Shown piece after piece: positions 45,542 through 57,360 of a stretch of 64,000 nt of DNA. This stretch comes from Lytechinus pictus. Lineage: Eukaryota; Echinodermata; Echinoidea; Temnopleuroida; Toxopneustidae. The DNA lies in NCBI RefSeq assembly GCF_037042905.1, contig NC_087257.1, forward strand, positions 13,862,001 through 13,926,000. The letters are read 5' to 3'. The notes under the pieces are model-generated. The model was not told the origin of the DNA and made no database searches. It saw only the letters and a program-made list of their open reading frames with translations. A program made the translations under genes and the position numbers. Position 1 is the stretch's first letter; every line of letters starts with the position of its first letter.

Positions 45542-45612
45542 GTCTCTGTGGTCTAGTGGTTAAGGCACCGGCGTTCAAAGCCGGGGGCCCGGGTTCGATT
45601 CCCGGCAGAGAC
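45542..45612 (+). tRNA. tRNA-like gene, anticodon UCA, array copy 7 (inverted)
   Basis: First copy on the plus strand. It differs from copy 1 by one base, T to C in the 3' anticodon stem, which turns the G-U pair into G-C and makes the stem CCGGC/GCCGG perfect. The anticodon is unchanged. Confidence 0.75.
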
Positions 45613-45946
45613 ATTTTTTCGGCATTGCCAATTTTTCCAAAGGGTAGATAGCTCTGGGGAACCTTGATTTAAGCTACGCCTACCATTGTTCTCTTCATCC
45701 ATTTCTTTACAATATTTAAATAAAAAGAGTTGCCAAAGCTGTTGTACATGTATAACTTTACACATTTGTATACGTTCCCCCTACGTGTACTGTATCAAAG
45801 CAATAGCTTTGATCCAGCTGAAGCATGGCGGCTTGTCATTGTTCGAAACCCACCTTCACCCGACAAAGGAAATTATAATTGGTATAGTGTCGAAAATTTG
45901 TCTATCTGACGGTCAATCGGATCGGGGTCGCCCTAGCCACTAACCC

Positions 45947-46017
45947 GTCTCTGTGGTCTAGTGGTTAAGGCACCGGCGTTCAAAGCTGGGGGCCCGGGTT
46001 CGATTCCCGGCAGAGAC
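45947..46017 (+). tRNA. tRNA-like gene, anticodon UCA, array copy 8 (inverted)
   Basis: Same 71-nt sequence as copy 1, on the plus strand. Confidence 0.75.
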
Positions 46018-46351
46018 ATTTTTTCGGCATTGCCAATTTTTCCAAAGGGTAGATAGCTCTGGGGAACCTTGATTTAAGCTACGCCTACCATTGTTCTCTT
46101 CATCCATTTCTTTACAATATTTAAATAAAAAGAGTTGCCAAAGCTGTTGTACATGTATAACTTTACACATTTGTATACGTTCCCCCTACGTGTACTGTAT
46201 CAAAGCAATAGCTTTGATCCAGCTGAAGCATGGCGGCTTGTCATTGTTCGAAACCCACCTTCACCCGACAAAGGAAATTATAATTGGTATAGTGTCGAAA
46301 ATTTGTCTATCTGACGGTCAATCGGATCGGGGTCGCCCTAGCCACTAACCC

Positions 46352-46422
46352 GTCTCTGTGGTCTAGTGGTTAAGGCACCGGCGTTCAAAGCTGGGGGCCC
46401 GGGTTCGATTCCCGGCAGAGAC
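46352..46422 (+). tRNA. tRNA-like gene, anticodon UCA, array copy 9 (inverted)
   Basis: Same 71-nt sequence as copy 1. Its unit is cut at 46573 by TA repeats. Confidence 0.75.
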
Positions 46423-46569
46423 ATTTTTTCGGCATTGCCAATTTTTCCAAAGGGTAGATAGCTCTGGGGAACCTTGATTTAAGCTACGCCTACCATTGTT
46501 CTCTTCATCCATTTCTTTACAATATTTAAATAAAAAGAGTTGCCAAAGCTGTTGTACACGTATAACTTT

Positions 46570-46573
<4 letters not shown>

Positions 46574-46601
<28 letters not shown>

Positions 46602-46660
46602 CTACATATATATATATATGTATATATGTAAATATACATACATATATATACATGTACATA
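46574..46660. repeat. (TA)n microsatellite ending the tRNA array
   Basis: About 85 bp of interrupted TA/CATA repeats where the last array unit is truncated. Confidence 0.9.
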
Positions 46661-46679
46661 TGTGTGAGTATATTCATGT

Positions 46680-48500
46680 TTATATTGTAAGTATTATCAA
46701 TTGAACTTTCAAACTAAAGTTTAAACATTTTTAGTCATATGATTTCCTTATTGAAAATCTGATACCCCCGACCAATGACTTTGGGTATCCTGTCTCCAGA
46801 TTGTTTGAACTCACTCATACGTGAATAAGGAATCCTTTGAGTTAAATAAGATGACTTAGCATATTTTAAGCCTTACGATGATAAGTACTTTGTTTATTGT
46901 ATTCATGAAAATTAAAGTTATTATAAATCGTCGACAATTCTCTGTTTTGCGCTGTCGATACCTTCATTTGTTAAATTCCTGAAAAATTATTCGGAAGTAA
47001 TGTCTGAAATATTATTATATATATCCAATCATTGCGTTTTTATTCAAAAGCCGACTGTCACACTGGTAGATACAATCCGTTTACATCAAACGCAATTTTC
47101 ATAACCTTAATGTTAATTTTTTTCCATTCAAAGCTTATGGCAATAATACTCACCAATAGCGCATGAGTTAAATCATTAAAGATGAGGATGAAGATGTAAA
47201 ACGTAAACACAAGAACATCAATGAACATTTATTTTAATAATTTGCTTCAGATACAAACTTACGCTTACGGCTTCGTGACAATTTATACGACTGATTTCGC
47301 AAATTCGTCAACTTTGGTGAAAGGCAACAAACAGGATCACAGGAATCAGAAACCGGTTCTCTTGTAAACAGCGAGAAGCTTAAAATAGTTCCACGGCGGT
47401 AAATGTATTATGTTACACCTAACAATAACTGCATGAAGAAGTGGGAATGCATGGTTTTATGGTTCATTTTCTTTCTACCATGCCCACGTAACGAAAAAGG
47501 GCGTCTTCAGTGCGCCAATGAATTTGGCTTATCTCTGAATATGCATGCTTATTTCCAACTTCTTCCTGGTGTGTTAGTAGAACAACAATAAACCAAAAAC
47601 CACACTGGTAATTTTATTTCGTTGATATTTATTGCAGACAAGAACATTAAGGCTTCATGGATATTCATTAAAGACAAATTAAATAAAGAATATAGGTATT
47701 TTGGTCACAAAGGTAGCTGAAAGTGTAATCAAGATTGAATATACCTTTTCCCATTTTGAATGTGATCCTGATATATCGCATGATACATGTGTTGATATAA
47801 TCACGGGCTTGCATGAATTTGTTTTCCATTTCCCAAATCAATAGTAATGCAATTTCATAAAAACCCATTGTTTGCTAATAATCTGAAGAAGATGTATTGG
47901 AAGAAAAAAACAAGCTATAAGAGATATGCAAAGAATCCAAGTAAAAATAGTCTTAATTTATATTTGAATGCAACAAAAAATTAACAAAATAAATACTTTT
48001 CTTCTAAATTTCTAAGTTTGAGAGGGAATACCAAAACATGGGAAATAATTAAAAAATATCATGATTATAAATTCTTAAAGTCGCTCTGAAAATTTTCAAA
48101 CTTTCAAAGAATACAATGAATTTATTCAGGATCCTTCGATGATTGCGGAATCTTTTAAAAATTACTTTGTAATATTAGTAAAAATCTTGCCAACAGTATC
48201 AATTGTAATGGTTATGAATACTTTTTTTATGTAAAGCTTAATTTTCAGTATGTTCTTAAAACCAATTACAGAAAAATAGATCATAGCTGTTTTGTATTCA
48301 TGGAGAATAGCAAGGCACCTTGTTATGACTCCATACAAAATTACGTCGTCAAGAAATCTATTCATGTATTATCAAGGCCTTTGTGTTATATATTTAATAT
48401 ATGTGTTAGTAAAGGTGTTATACATGTGGCAAAGAGTTGTAAGATTTGTTAAGATGTACCAGTGTATAAGGGCCTTTTCAAACGAGAATCTTGAATCATC
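46680..48500. other. No gene seen
   Basis: AT-rich, about 1.8 kb. Frames of 62-71 codons at 47403, 47668 and 48292 carry no recognisable domain, signal or codon bias. Confidence 0.45.
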
Positions 48501-48504
48501 ATTG

Positions 48505-51080
48505 TAGTCAGGTCCAGATTTGAGAAAAGTAGACTGCCTTAGGCAAATCATGTTAATGCTGAATTGAGAAGTGTTTTAAGCATAATTTGAGGGCGCTGAG
48601 TCCAAATTTGCTGCTTGCCAACCTTGATTTTGATGTTAGAATCCTCAAATTGGCAAAAACAATATGGCCGCCACTCTACACCTTTTTTACTCTATTCTGA
48701 CCCCAAAAACTTGTAACAAAAATGTTTGTCAATAATTTTTGGTCCTATTTGATCTCAGGAATAACATACTAAAAATCCACCAAAATTCGGATCCGGGAAA
48801 GTGGTTATTTTCTAGAGGGCGTCTAAGATGGCCGCCATTAACTGAAAATTAAAATAATCGGCACTTCATCTACCCTAGACACATTTTTCGATGCATGCAT
48901 GTATTCAATGGTGGAGGGCGTATAAGGAAAAAGTGAACATAAGCACTCCAGGGTACCTGAAAATCTAAGATTGCGTAAAAATTGCTGCCATGGCCTAAAA
49001 ATTCCCAATTCATCTATTACCTATTTTAGTGTCTTTCATTTGGGTTTTATTCATTGGTGATTTTCAAGGGTAAAAAAGTAAACCGGGACAAGTTAAAAGG
49101 ACAGTCAACGGTCCACTATGTCCAAAAATCCAAGATAGCTTTCAAAATTGGAGTCTAAAATAGCTGTTGTTATCTTAAAACCCGACATAGTTTGCTTAAT
49201 ATCTGCCTTGGGGATATGATGTTGGCATCTAACCCATGGTTTAATGGGTCAAGAAATACGTTGGGACAAGTGATAAAGACAGTCTATGGCCATGATGGTC
49301 CTCCATGTCCAAAAATCCAATATGGTTAAACCATTTTTGCAAACTTTGCAAAAAAATGTCTGTCGTTAATTACAAACCGGCATAGTTTGTTTAATAACCA
49401 CCTGGAAAATATGATTTTTTAGTATAACGCATGGTTTAAAGGGTCAACTATTAGATTGTGACAAGTTACAAGTTACAGTTAGTGGTTCCAGTATGTCAAA
49501 AAATACATAATGGCTTCAAAAAAATGAGTCTATATTGACCGTTCTTACCGAAAAACTGACATAGTTTGTTTAATATCCGCCTGGGGTATATGATTATGTT
49601 GTCTAAACCTTGGTTTCAATGGTCAAGTAATACATTAAGATAAGTTACAAGGGCAATCAATGGTCCTGTAGGTCTAAAAATCCAAGATGTCTTCCAATTA
49701 AGGAGTCTAAAATGGCTGCTGATACTTAAAAATTGACATGATCTATTTAGTATCCATCTTGGAGATATGATTTTGGTGTCTACACTATGGTTTCAAGGGA
49801 TAAATAATACTTTTTGATTAGTTACAATGGTATGAAGCAGTCCATTTAAGCTATTATTTAAAGATGGCTTTCAAAATGAGTCTAAAAAGATTTCCATCAC
49901 CTAAACATAGTCATAAATAGGTGAACAAAATCTACACTATTGTAGTTTGAAGACTAAAATAAAAAAACAGGACAAATATAAAGGATGTTAAGTTTTTCTT
50001 TTCGTCGTAAAAAGTCCAAAGCGACTTCTAAAATTGCGTAAAAATGACCGCTGTCCCCTAATCTTGAAACCATAGGATAGTCCTAAGGACAAAATTACGT
50101 GTCTTGAAATACTTATCAGTGAATTATGGAACTTTTTATGTGAAAGTGTACCTTAGTTTTTAAAGTTTGTTTTTCGGATGTTTACTTATTGTTGCACCAC
50201 CATCTAATTATGTCACGAATTCTTGTAAAACACATTTTCATGAGTCTTAAAAACAGAGACACCAAAATAGTGGCACTAGATGGGATATGAAGTATTGTCG
50301 TTCTTTTATCAATGGTGGCCAATTCGAATGTGATTTTTGGAGCGTTCTTCAATTTTTTTTTACAAAATGGACAATGGTGTATCCATGTAATTCGTCTTCA
50401 CCTGTATCATTTGACCTTTTGAAATCATGAGAAAGACACAAAAATGTTTCTAGGTAGATAGTATATGCACTTTTGCAGCCAGATTTTAAAGAAATAACTA
50501 TTTTTAAGCTATCATCATTTTTTTTGCAAAACTGCACCACTGATAAAACATGAAATTTTTCCAATGTAATTTTTCCCTATGGAACCTTGATGTTTTTATA
50601 TGTTTTATTTTATTCTCGGTAGACCCCAAGGTTATTTCTACCAGGTGGATATTATATGAATTTGGACCATTTCAAAGATACAACGTCCAGACGTCCATTA
50701 TAGACGCCATTTTGGAAGGTCATCTTGGATTCTCTGACACACTCACTGACTATCTTGTTAACATGTCCTGATTAATTATTTGCTTTGAAAGCTTTTTGAT
50801 GATTTTGATTTTGAATTTGAGGATTTACTTTAGTTTTGGAGTTGATGGTACAATGACTGCCGTTGTGGACGCTTTGTTGGATTTCCAGGTAGCCTTGACG
50901 ACATGTTGAATAACCATCACCTTTTGTAGCTATGACCTGTCTCAATAGACTTTGTTTAATCCTAACATGCCTAAGTTTCATGAAATAGACATCTATACCC
51001 TAAAGGTTATGACATTTCAAAAACTTAACATCGGTTAAGATATTATGTTGACTTCGCCGCCGCCATGGTCATCACCGCCG
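48505..51080 (+). repeat. Large dispersed repeat E, copy 2
   Basis: Begins TAGTCAGGTCCAGATTTGAG and ends TTGACTTCGCCGCCGCC followed by a short GC extension next to A copy 5. It is the inverted counterpart of 30375-35558 without that copy's LINE, D element or 83-bp tandem, so it serves as the empty reference. It has four to five units of about 175-195 bp (ACATAGTTTGTTTAATATC phrase near 49190, 49370, 49560 and 49735) and repeated AAGATGGC words. Confidence 0.8.
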
Positions 51081-52237
51081 CACAGTGGGCCAGGAGAGAG
51101 CAAAAGTGCGCCAAAACTAATTTTTGGTCATGGAACAAATATTGTTTTTTTCATGTTCTAAGCAAAGATAAGAACCTGTAGAATGCCTCTATACAATATT
51201 TCTCCATTAAATTGATTTTTAGTTGCCCATTTTTATTCAATATTACCGGGAAATGACTCTTTACGGCTACCGCATGTGTAAACGACACGTTTTAGATATT
51301 TCACTGTTTTAACAAAACGGATTGCTGAATTTATTTCTAATTCACGGTGCTTTTTGATGAATGATTGTTTTAAGTGATCAAAGATTTTCAAGATAAAATG
51401 ATAATCCCTTCAGAGGCAATTTTGGACGAAACCATTTCACAATGGGCGGTTTTAGCAACTTTTTTTTTTCATGAGCAATTCTTTTACAAATTGCTGCCGA
51501 TTGCTGCGCTGTAAATACCATGACGGTCTCTGTTATAGTTTATGCTTTAAGGCCCGTTTACACCGCATCCGGCACGGCGACCGTGCACGGCATTCCGGCA
51601 CGGCATACGGCACGCCGTGCTGTTTTCCAGTTTCCACTGCCCCACGGCACGGCAATAATACCGTGCTCGGATCCCGTCCAGCAGGCAAAAACCGTCCAAT
51701 GTACCCATGAAAACCCAAAGCAAAGAAGCCTGCTTCAGGCGTGGCAAGAAGTAATTTTTGGGTTTTCGTGTATCTATGTCCTATGTATAAATTAATCTTG
51801 TCTTGAATTCCACCAAGAAGCATCAATCTGACGAACTGCTCATTGGACAGACACAATTATTCTTTGTTTTTCACTCATCTATACGGGAATGGATCGTTCT
51901 ATTTAAATGTAATTGAATTTTGTCATGATTACTCTTTTTATTATACACTTTGCTTTCCATACTTCACTTCCCATTTCTATGCCATTGTCACCTGTTCATC
52001 TCATTCCTTAGTTTATACATCAGATTCTATTGCCATTCCAACTCCACATGTTTCTATTGTCTTCTCATTTATATTCAGAACATTCTTGTTCATTCATGAC
52101 CTCGTGCTCAATGGTTCACCTTTCACCCTCAGTTCTTCCACTTTTCTCGATTTTTCTATTCTCTCTGTTTCTATTAGTTAAATTGGTTATACGAAGTTAT
52201 TTCTGAACATATTTGAATACGGTATATTATTTGTTTA

Positions 52238-52798
52238 AAGGTCAGATCCACCCAAGAAAACTGTTGATTTGAATAAATAGAAAAAAGTCAAACTAGCATA
52301 ATTCATGCAGAATCGGATGTAAAATAAGAAAGTTATGAATTTTTTAAAGTTTCACTTATTTTCACAAAAGAGTGATATGCACACCGCAGTGATATGCAAA
52401 TGAGACAGTTGATGTCCCTTACTATTTCTTTTTTTATTCTTTGAAAAATACAATATTTCATTTATTTGACAATAATGACCAACTTGACTAAACCAATGCT
52501 AATTCTACATGTTCAGGGAGGAATTAATTGTTGTTTCTCTTGACAATGAGAAGAAAATTACATTTCATATTTCATATAATAAAATACAAAATAAATAGTG
52601 AGCGAATGACGTTATTAGTCTCCTCATTTGCATACCGATCAGGATGTGTAAATAAAATTTTGTGAAAATTAAGCGAAACTTTAAAATGTCATAACTTTCT
52701 TATTTTACATCCGACTTTGATGATATTTTCAGTGTTATTCTTGTTGGATATTTCTCTTTTATTTAAATCAACTTTTTGGTTGGGGTGGACTTGTTCTT
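52238..52798. mobile_element. Palindromic TA-flanked MITE in F
   Basis: Ends AAGGTCAGATCCACCC and (reversed) AAGAACAAGTCCACCCC. The two halves are inverted relatives along their length: TCGGATGTAAAATAAGAAAG near 52313 faces its complement near 52695. TA lies on both sides. About 560 bp, no frame. Confidence 0.75.
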
Positions 52799-52799
52799 T

Positions 52800-53997
52800 A
52801 AAAGCAATGCCAAGTGAGGTCTGGCCCCATAAATAAGAGCAACACTGGACTTAATTTTGTCGACATCTTTATTTTTAGTTTAGTTCAGCTCCAAATGTAT
52901 TTGAGATTCTTCAGCAATCTACATTATATTTGTTGTTGAAAAAAAAGTGATGCTCATCAATTTATTACAGAAAAAAAATAATACGAGATATATAAACAAA
53001 TAAAATGCATGGGGCGTCAAAAAATTTCTAGAAGATGAATGTATTCTTTTTATTTAACCATCAACTTTCTTTTGTCAGTATTCTTCATGTCCAGGGGCCC
53101 ATTTTAAAAGTACTTTAACATTATGGCAACTACCATGGAAACCACAATTATAATTGGATGTTGCGCCATATTAAAGACAAAGTTATGATAGTTGTACCTC
53201 TCTATGAAACAGGCCCCAGGAGTGTCATTGCCATTCTGTTTAGAAATGAAATTTTGTTTCTAACATTTTGTCATATTTTAAACAATCCTAGATCTCTGTT
53301 TCCAAAATAAAACATTAGTCCAGAAACGTTCCGTCCAGTACCCATCATTTTTATTTTCACAGTAACTGGTTTCATGTATTGATATTTGATAGTGCATTAC
53401 TAGTGATCATGTTAATACATGTGTTTGCATGAACCAAATTTCTGTGATGTGCAAAATGTTCAACTTCTCTTATCTGTGAACAAATCCTGATTTTAAATTC
53501 AAGTATAATTTAAGAAATAAATATATTTTTAATAAATGGTGAACATGCTCAGACGATATTTTCCAGATCTACAAAAGAGGAAGATCATAATCCTTCACAA
53601 TCGTAATTTCTGCAAATTGAGACTGACTTGCAACTGTAACAATGGGAGATGTCAAAGTGAAAAATTTAAGTGGAAATTAAAATAACACATTTTATGTTGC
53701 AGTTGTTTATAATACGATATCAGTCATTAAAGTTGTAAATTTCCTGCAAATGATTTATTTCATATGGATTTATCATAAGTCATTCAGATGTAATCATATA
53801 CACCGCTTTTAATTTGTTGGTGATGCTGCATGTCTGACATTGCATCTTTTATGTTGAGACTGTTAACAGGTTGTTAGCTCTGGCAAACTACAAACCACTG
53901 TCCCTTTGTTAGCTAACAATCGGATGAGTATTGAGTGATGTCAGAGCATAGAGCTATTAGCTCCATGGTCAGAGGGAATAAGATATCAGCTCTCTTT
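52800..53997. other. Interior of F, no gene seen
   Basis: AT-rich sequence downstream of the MADF gene. If a transposase was once here it is no longer recognisable by eye. Confidence 0.4.
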
Positions 53998-55790
53998 TTA
54001 GCGGTGAAACATATTTGGATTCTTAAATTGTGAGATGTTTATAACATCAATAGGAATCGACTTAGGTTTAGATGACACTAAACCTTTAATTCCTATAGTA
54101 GTATGTTCAATGTTAGGAAGACCGAAATTTAATCTCATAGCAATGGAGCTGGCATTGAGGTAACTTTTACAGTGTGGGACAATAGGGGACAAGCTGGAGA
54201 AATATTGATCTACAGTTATGTTGTCACCATGACTATCGGTGCTTTGAAAATACTGCAACATTGTGTCCTCGATTTGAAGTGAAGTTGGGACTTGAAGACT
54301 GGACTGATGTTGCGGACGTGCCTGAGGATGATGACGAGGAAGCCTGACCCACGTTGTGGACAGATGTCACCCACCATTCTCCTGCTCAGTTTTTTTCTGC
54401 TTGGTACAGGCTTCTCCTGGTGTGTCCACATCAAACACAGGATCCAAGATTGAACTTGTTCTGTTGACAGAAAAATCATATATTCAAATTTATTTCATAT
54501 GTTTTACTCAGAATACTGAATACTAAAATATCGTGACAAGTCGATACAGTCTGTCTGTTCTTCAATTCATTAATATTCTTAACGTCTGTAGTTTTATTCT
54601 ATTATATTATTTTTTAAGGGGCGGGTTACTTTTCAGAAGGCAAATGGCTTTCACTTCAAGAAAATGCAACACCCAATAACCTGTACTATTTCAGTTTGCA
54701 CATGTAGTCAGGTACAAATATGATCAATCATATTGAATGAAAATGTAGATGTATATAATAATTACAGGAAACGGGTTGATGTAAACATGAGAGAATGAGC
54801 CAACCATCAATAAAATTGATTCGTATAGTTTGTACGAGAGCTCTCATATCCACCCTGCAGAGTGCACAAAGTGCAAATTAATACCATAGCTGTTGCCCGA
54901 CCGTCTTCTGGATAACTTACTCTCGATTATGTAGGTGAGGAACTAGGAATTCCATTGCCTCACTGTACTTGTATTTACGTGCTGTGTTTGAGGGAGCTCC
55001 GTCACCACTCTTCCTCTCCATTTTCTGTCGTCTTTTAGGAAGTTGTCCCTCACCTCGCTACGTCACCTAAAGATGATTTAAAAAAAAAAAACACGAACTT
55101 TAATTCCTATAACCTTTAAAAATTTTCTTTTCTGTTTATGACTCATCTCAAGCCACACCCCCCCCCGAAATATTTTAATGGGAAAATGGACAACGTGCTT
55201 TTGAAAGTAAAGAATTTTGCCTCCTTCATTTTTTTTGCTTGTAAAAGTGACGTGATATTTATATTACGTATTTGTGAGGAGGGGTTGGTATAAAATTTCT
55301 GGTCAACATCACAAAGCAAGGTCTCTTTCTGCATTTACACACCCTTGCTCTTATGTCTCATTTACTTTCCGTTATTTTTTAAAATTAAAACACTATAGAC
55401 CATCTTACACATGTGGAAACAATGTTTGAAATAGCAATAAAGACCAAAACTTACTATTGATATTCATTGAATTACAACAACCGGAAGGTAGCTACAGTTG
55501 TTAGATTGTGAACTTGATTTGCTTTCAAACATCCACATACAAATATAACTCTTTTCTAAAGATGTACATTGTACAATATTTTTCTTTAAATTGATAGTGA
55601 AAAAATCGTGAAGTTTGAAAAAAAAATTAATATGACGTTAAACAATACCAACCTGAGATTACAAGCTGACGCCCAATGTCATGTCATACATCGTTTTTTC
55701 TTCTGTATCCTTGAACATCTCCAATCTCTTGTCATACAGGATTGGATTTTCCTACACTTCTAGGATAAGGGCTTCCTCCATGTCGGTTAT
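53998..55790 (-). pseudogene. MADF-domain protein gene of element F, broken
   Basis: Three minus-strand exons. Exon 1 (about 55786-55653) reads MEEALILEV then a stop, ENPILYDKRLE and FKDTEEKTM: the MADF N-terminal pattern LI-x-x-V-x-x-x-P-x-LYD. Exon 2 (55066-54921) has VRDNFLK, a frameshift, then QKMERKSGDGAPSN, YKYSEAMEFLVPHLHNRE: the C-terminal half (LRDNF, SG-GA, FL-P). Exon 3 (54460-53998) joins in phase (NRE, TSSILDPV), then a frame-shifted serine-rich linker and an acidic/Leu tail, DQYFSSLSPIVPHC, like a BESS region. MADF proteins bind DNA; in Harbinger elements they partner the transposase. Stops and frameshifts make it non-functional. Confidence 0.7.
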
Positions 55791-55799
55791 CTGTCATGC

Positions 55800-56440
55800 A
55801 ACACATTCCATATAAATTTTATTAGCAAATAATAATAATAATAATAAAGGTTTTAAGGAAGAATTGCAAAAGCGATTAGGGAAAGGCCAGTGTCCAATAA
55901 GCATTTTCTTACATTTACATTGTAACTGGATGGCTTGCTGATCAGGGTCCCATTTTTTAAAATGCACAATAGAAATTCTCCTAATCAAAATGATTTTGTT
56001 GTAGAGAAAAGTGATCGTCTAGAAATTTCTTCAAGAGCTTGAAATAATACATTTTATCATTTGAAAAGTACATAGGGTCATGCTAAGAAAAAAAGATAGA
56101 AGCACAATTTTTTGCCTCCATGAGGGCCTATAAGCTAAGTCATATAATGTTTTTTTTTTAGGCATAAAATGTTTGTTGAATAAAATGTCAACAAATTATG
56201 TCTGCTCTGTAAGGTATACATACCCAATCACTTCAGCCCCACCCCCCCAAAAAAAAATAATAATAATAATACTAAATTAAAAAAAAAATCAATGAAAAAA
56301 AATGAAATTACACAAATAAAGGCTTAGAGCAATCAAATTTTGGGACAGAAATGTGCAGATTAATAAGTTATGCCAGCACACAAAGGACATATTTCATATT
56401 GAAAAGGGGTCACTTTTGTTCTGGGGGATTTTTTCGGGCA
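55800..56440. other. No gene seen in this part of F
   Basis: AT-rich upstream region of the MADF gene with TAA and A/T runs. No promoter motif can be claimed. Confidence 0.4.
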
Positions 56441-56445
56441 AGCCA

Positions 56446-56608
56446 CACTGTAAAAAAATGAAGTGCTAATTTAGTACTTTCAGTGCTTGTATAGTGACTG
56501 TACTAGTGCTGATTTTTAGTTCAAATTTAAACTAGAAAATCAGCACTCGTAGTGCAGTCACTATACAAGCACTTTAAGTGCTAAAATAGCACTCCGTTTT
56601 TTATAGTG
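56446..56608. mobile_element. CACTGTAAAAAA palindromic MITE
   Basis: 163 bp, nearly a perfect palindrome: CACTGTAAAAAAATG...AGTGCTTGTATAGTGAC faces GTCACTATACAAGCACT...TTTTTTATAGTG around a CAAATTT centre. No frame. Confidence 0.8.
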
Positions 56609-56849
56609 CAGTGCAGTGCAGTGCCAACCCAAACCCCTTCCCATGCATCGCTCCCGATTGAGCTGCCCCTGGATAATGCCTTAATTAAAGGAAAGTGCGC
56701 TCATTTTACTTTCACCACTCAATTATCAATATCCCCTCTTATTCCTTGCCACCCTCCTATCTGCCACTCTTGCTGCTGACAAAACGACCCAGTGCCTCTC
56801 TCAAATACTAGGCTAGGCTAGTCAATATATATATCTTAAAATTCATCTT

Positions 56850-57360
56850 CTTCGTTCAGAGCCTGAGGTCTAACTTACTTAGGTCTAACGTTAGACCTAA
56901 CGTTAGATCTAGAGACTAGACTAGACTAGATTAGGCCTAACAACGTACAGGTCTAACTTTTGTTAACGTTATAGCCTAGGTCTAACCTTAGAATTTTAGA
57001 TCTAAGTTAGGATCTAGTTCAGCCTAATGTTAGTTAGATTCCAGTCTAATCTAGATCAAGTCTAACTTTATCTAGTCTAGGTTAGGCCAATCTAATGCCG
57101 TATCGAATCTAACATAAACTTCATAAAGCCTAACGAGTAACGTTAGACCTTACGTTAGATGTGACTTAGGCTATAGCCTATAGGATATATATCTAGCCTA
57201 TCTAAGTTAGATCTTAAGTTAGGCCTGAGTTTTAACATTTCTAACGTCAGACGTACCGGTACCGTACCGTACTACTACTACTACCGGTACTAGTAGGCCT
57301 AGTAGATCTAACTAACAACGTTAGACCGAGTCTAACTAACATAGATCTAACGTTAGGCCC
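56850..57360. repeat. CTAACGTTAG / CTAGACT low-complexity tract
   Basis: About 500 bp written almost wholly in overlapping words TCTAACGTTAGA, CTAGACTAG, AGGTCTAAC and TTAGGCCTAA. Most words are their own reverse complement, so the tract is self-complementary at every scale. A CCGGTACCG-type cluster sits at 57256-57290. Not a simple tandem repeat with fixed period. Confidence 0.75.

Larger units (their letters stand above)
43001..46573. repeat. Tandem 405-bp tRNA-bearing units, array with internal inversion
   Basis: Units of exactly 405 bp are almost identical. Six have the tRNA on the minus strand (tRNA starts at 43100, 43505, 43910, 44315, 44720 and 45125) and three inverted units have it on the plus strand (45542, 45947 and 46352). 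The switch is at about 45461-45480 in the palindrome ATACCAATTATAATTGGTAT. (TA)n tracts border both sides (42976-43000 and 46576-46615). Each unit carries spurious frames of 85 and 70 codons that are simply the repeat read through. Confidence 0.97.

Noticed and set aside
43174..46348. Repeated 85- and 70-codon frames on both strands
   Set aside because: They recur only because the 405-bp unit recurs, overlap the tRNA, and have no domain or start context.
43001..46573. CRISPR-like or protein repeat array
   Set aside because: Whole 405-bp units are identical including between tRNAs; this is ordinary tandem duplication.
51843..52181. 112-codon frame, possible membrane protein
   Set aside because: T-rich DNA gives hydrophobic residues by chance; it overlaps the area next to a MITE and has no domain.
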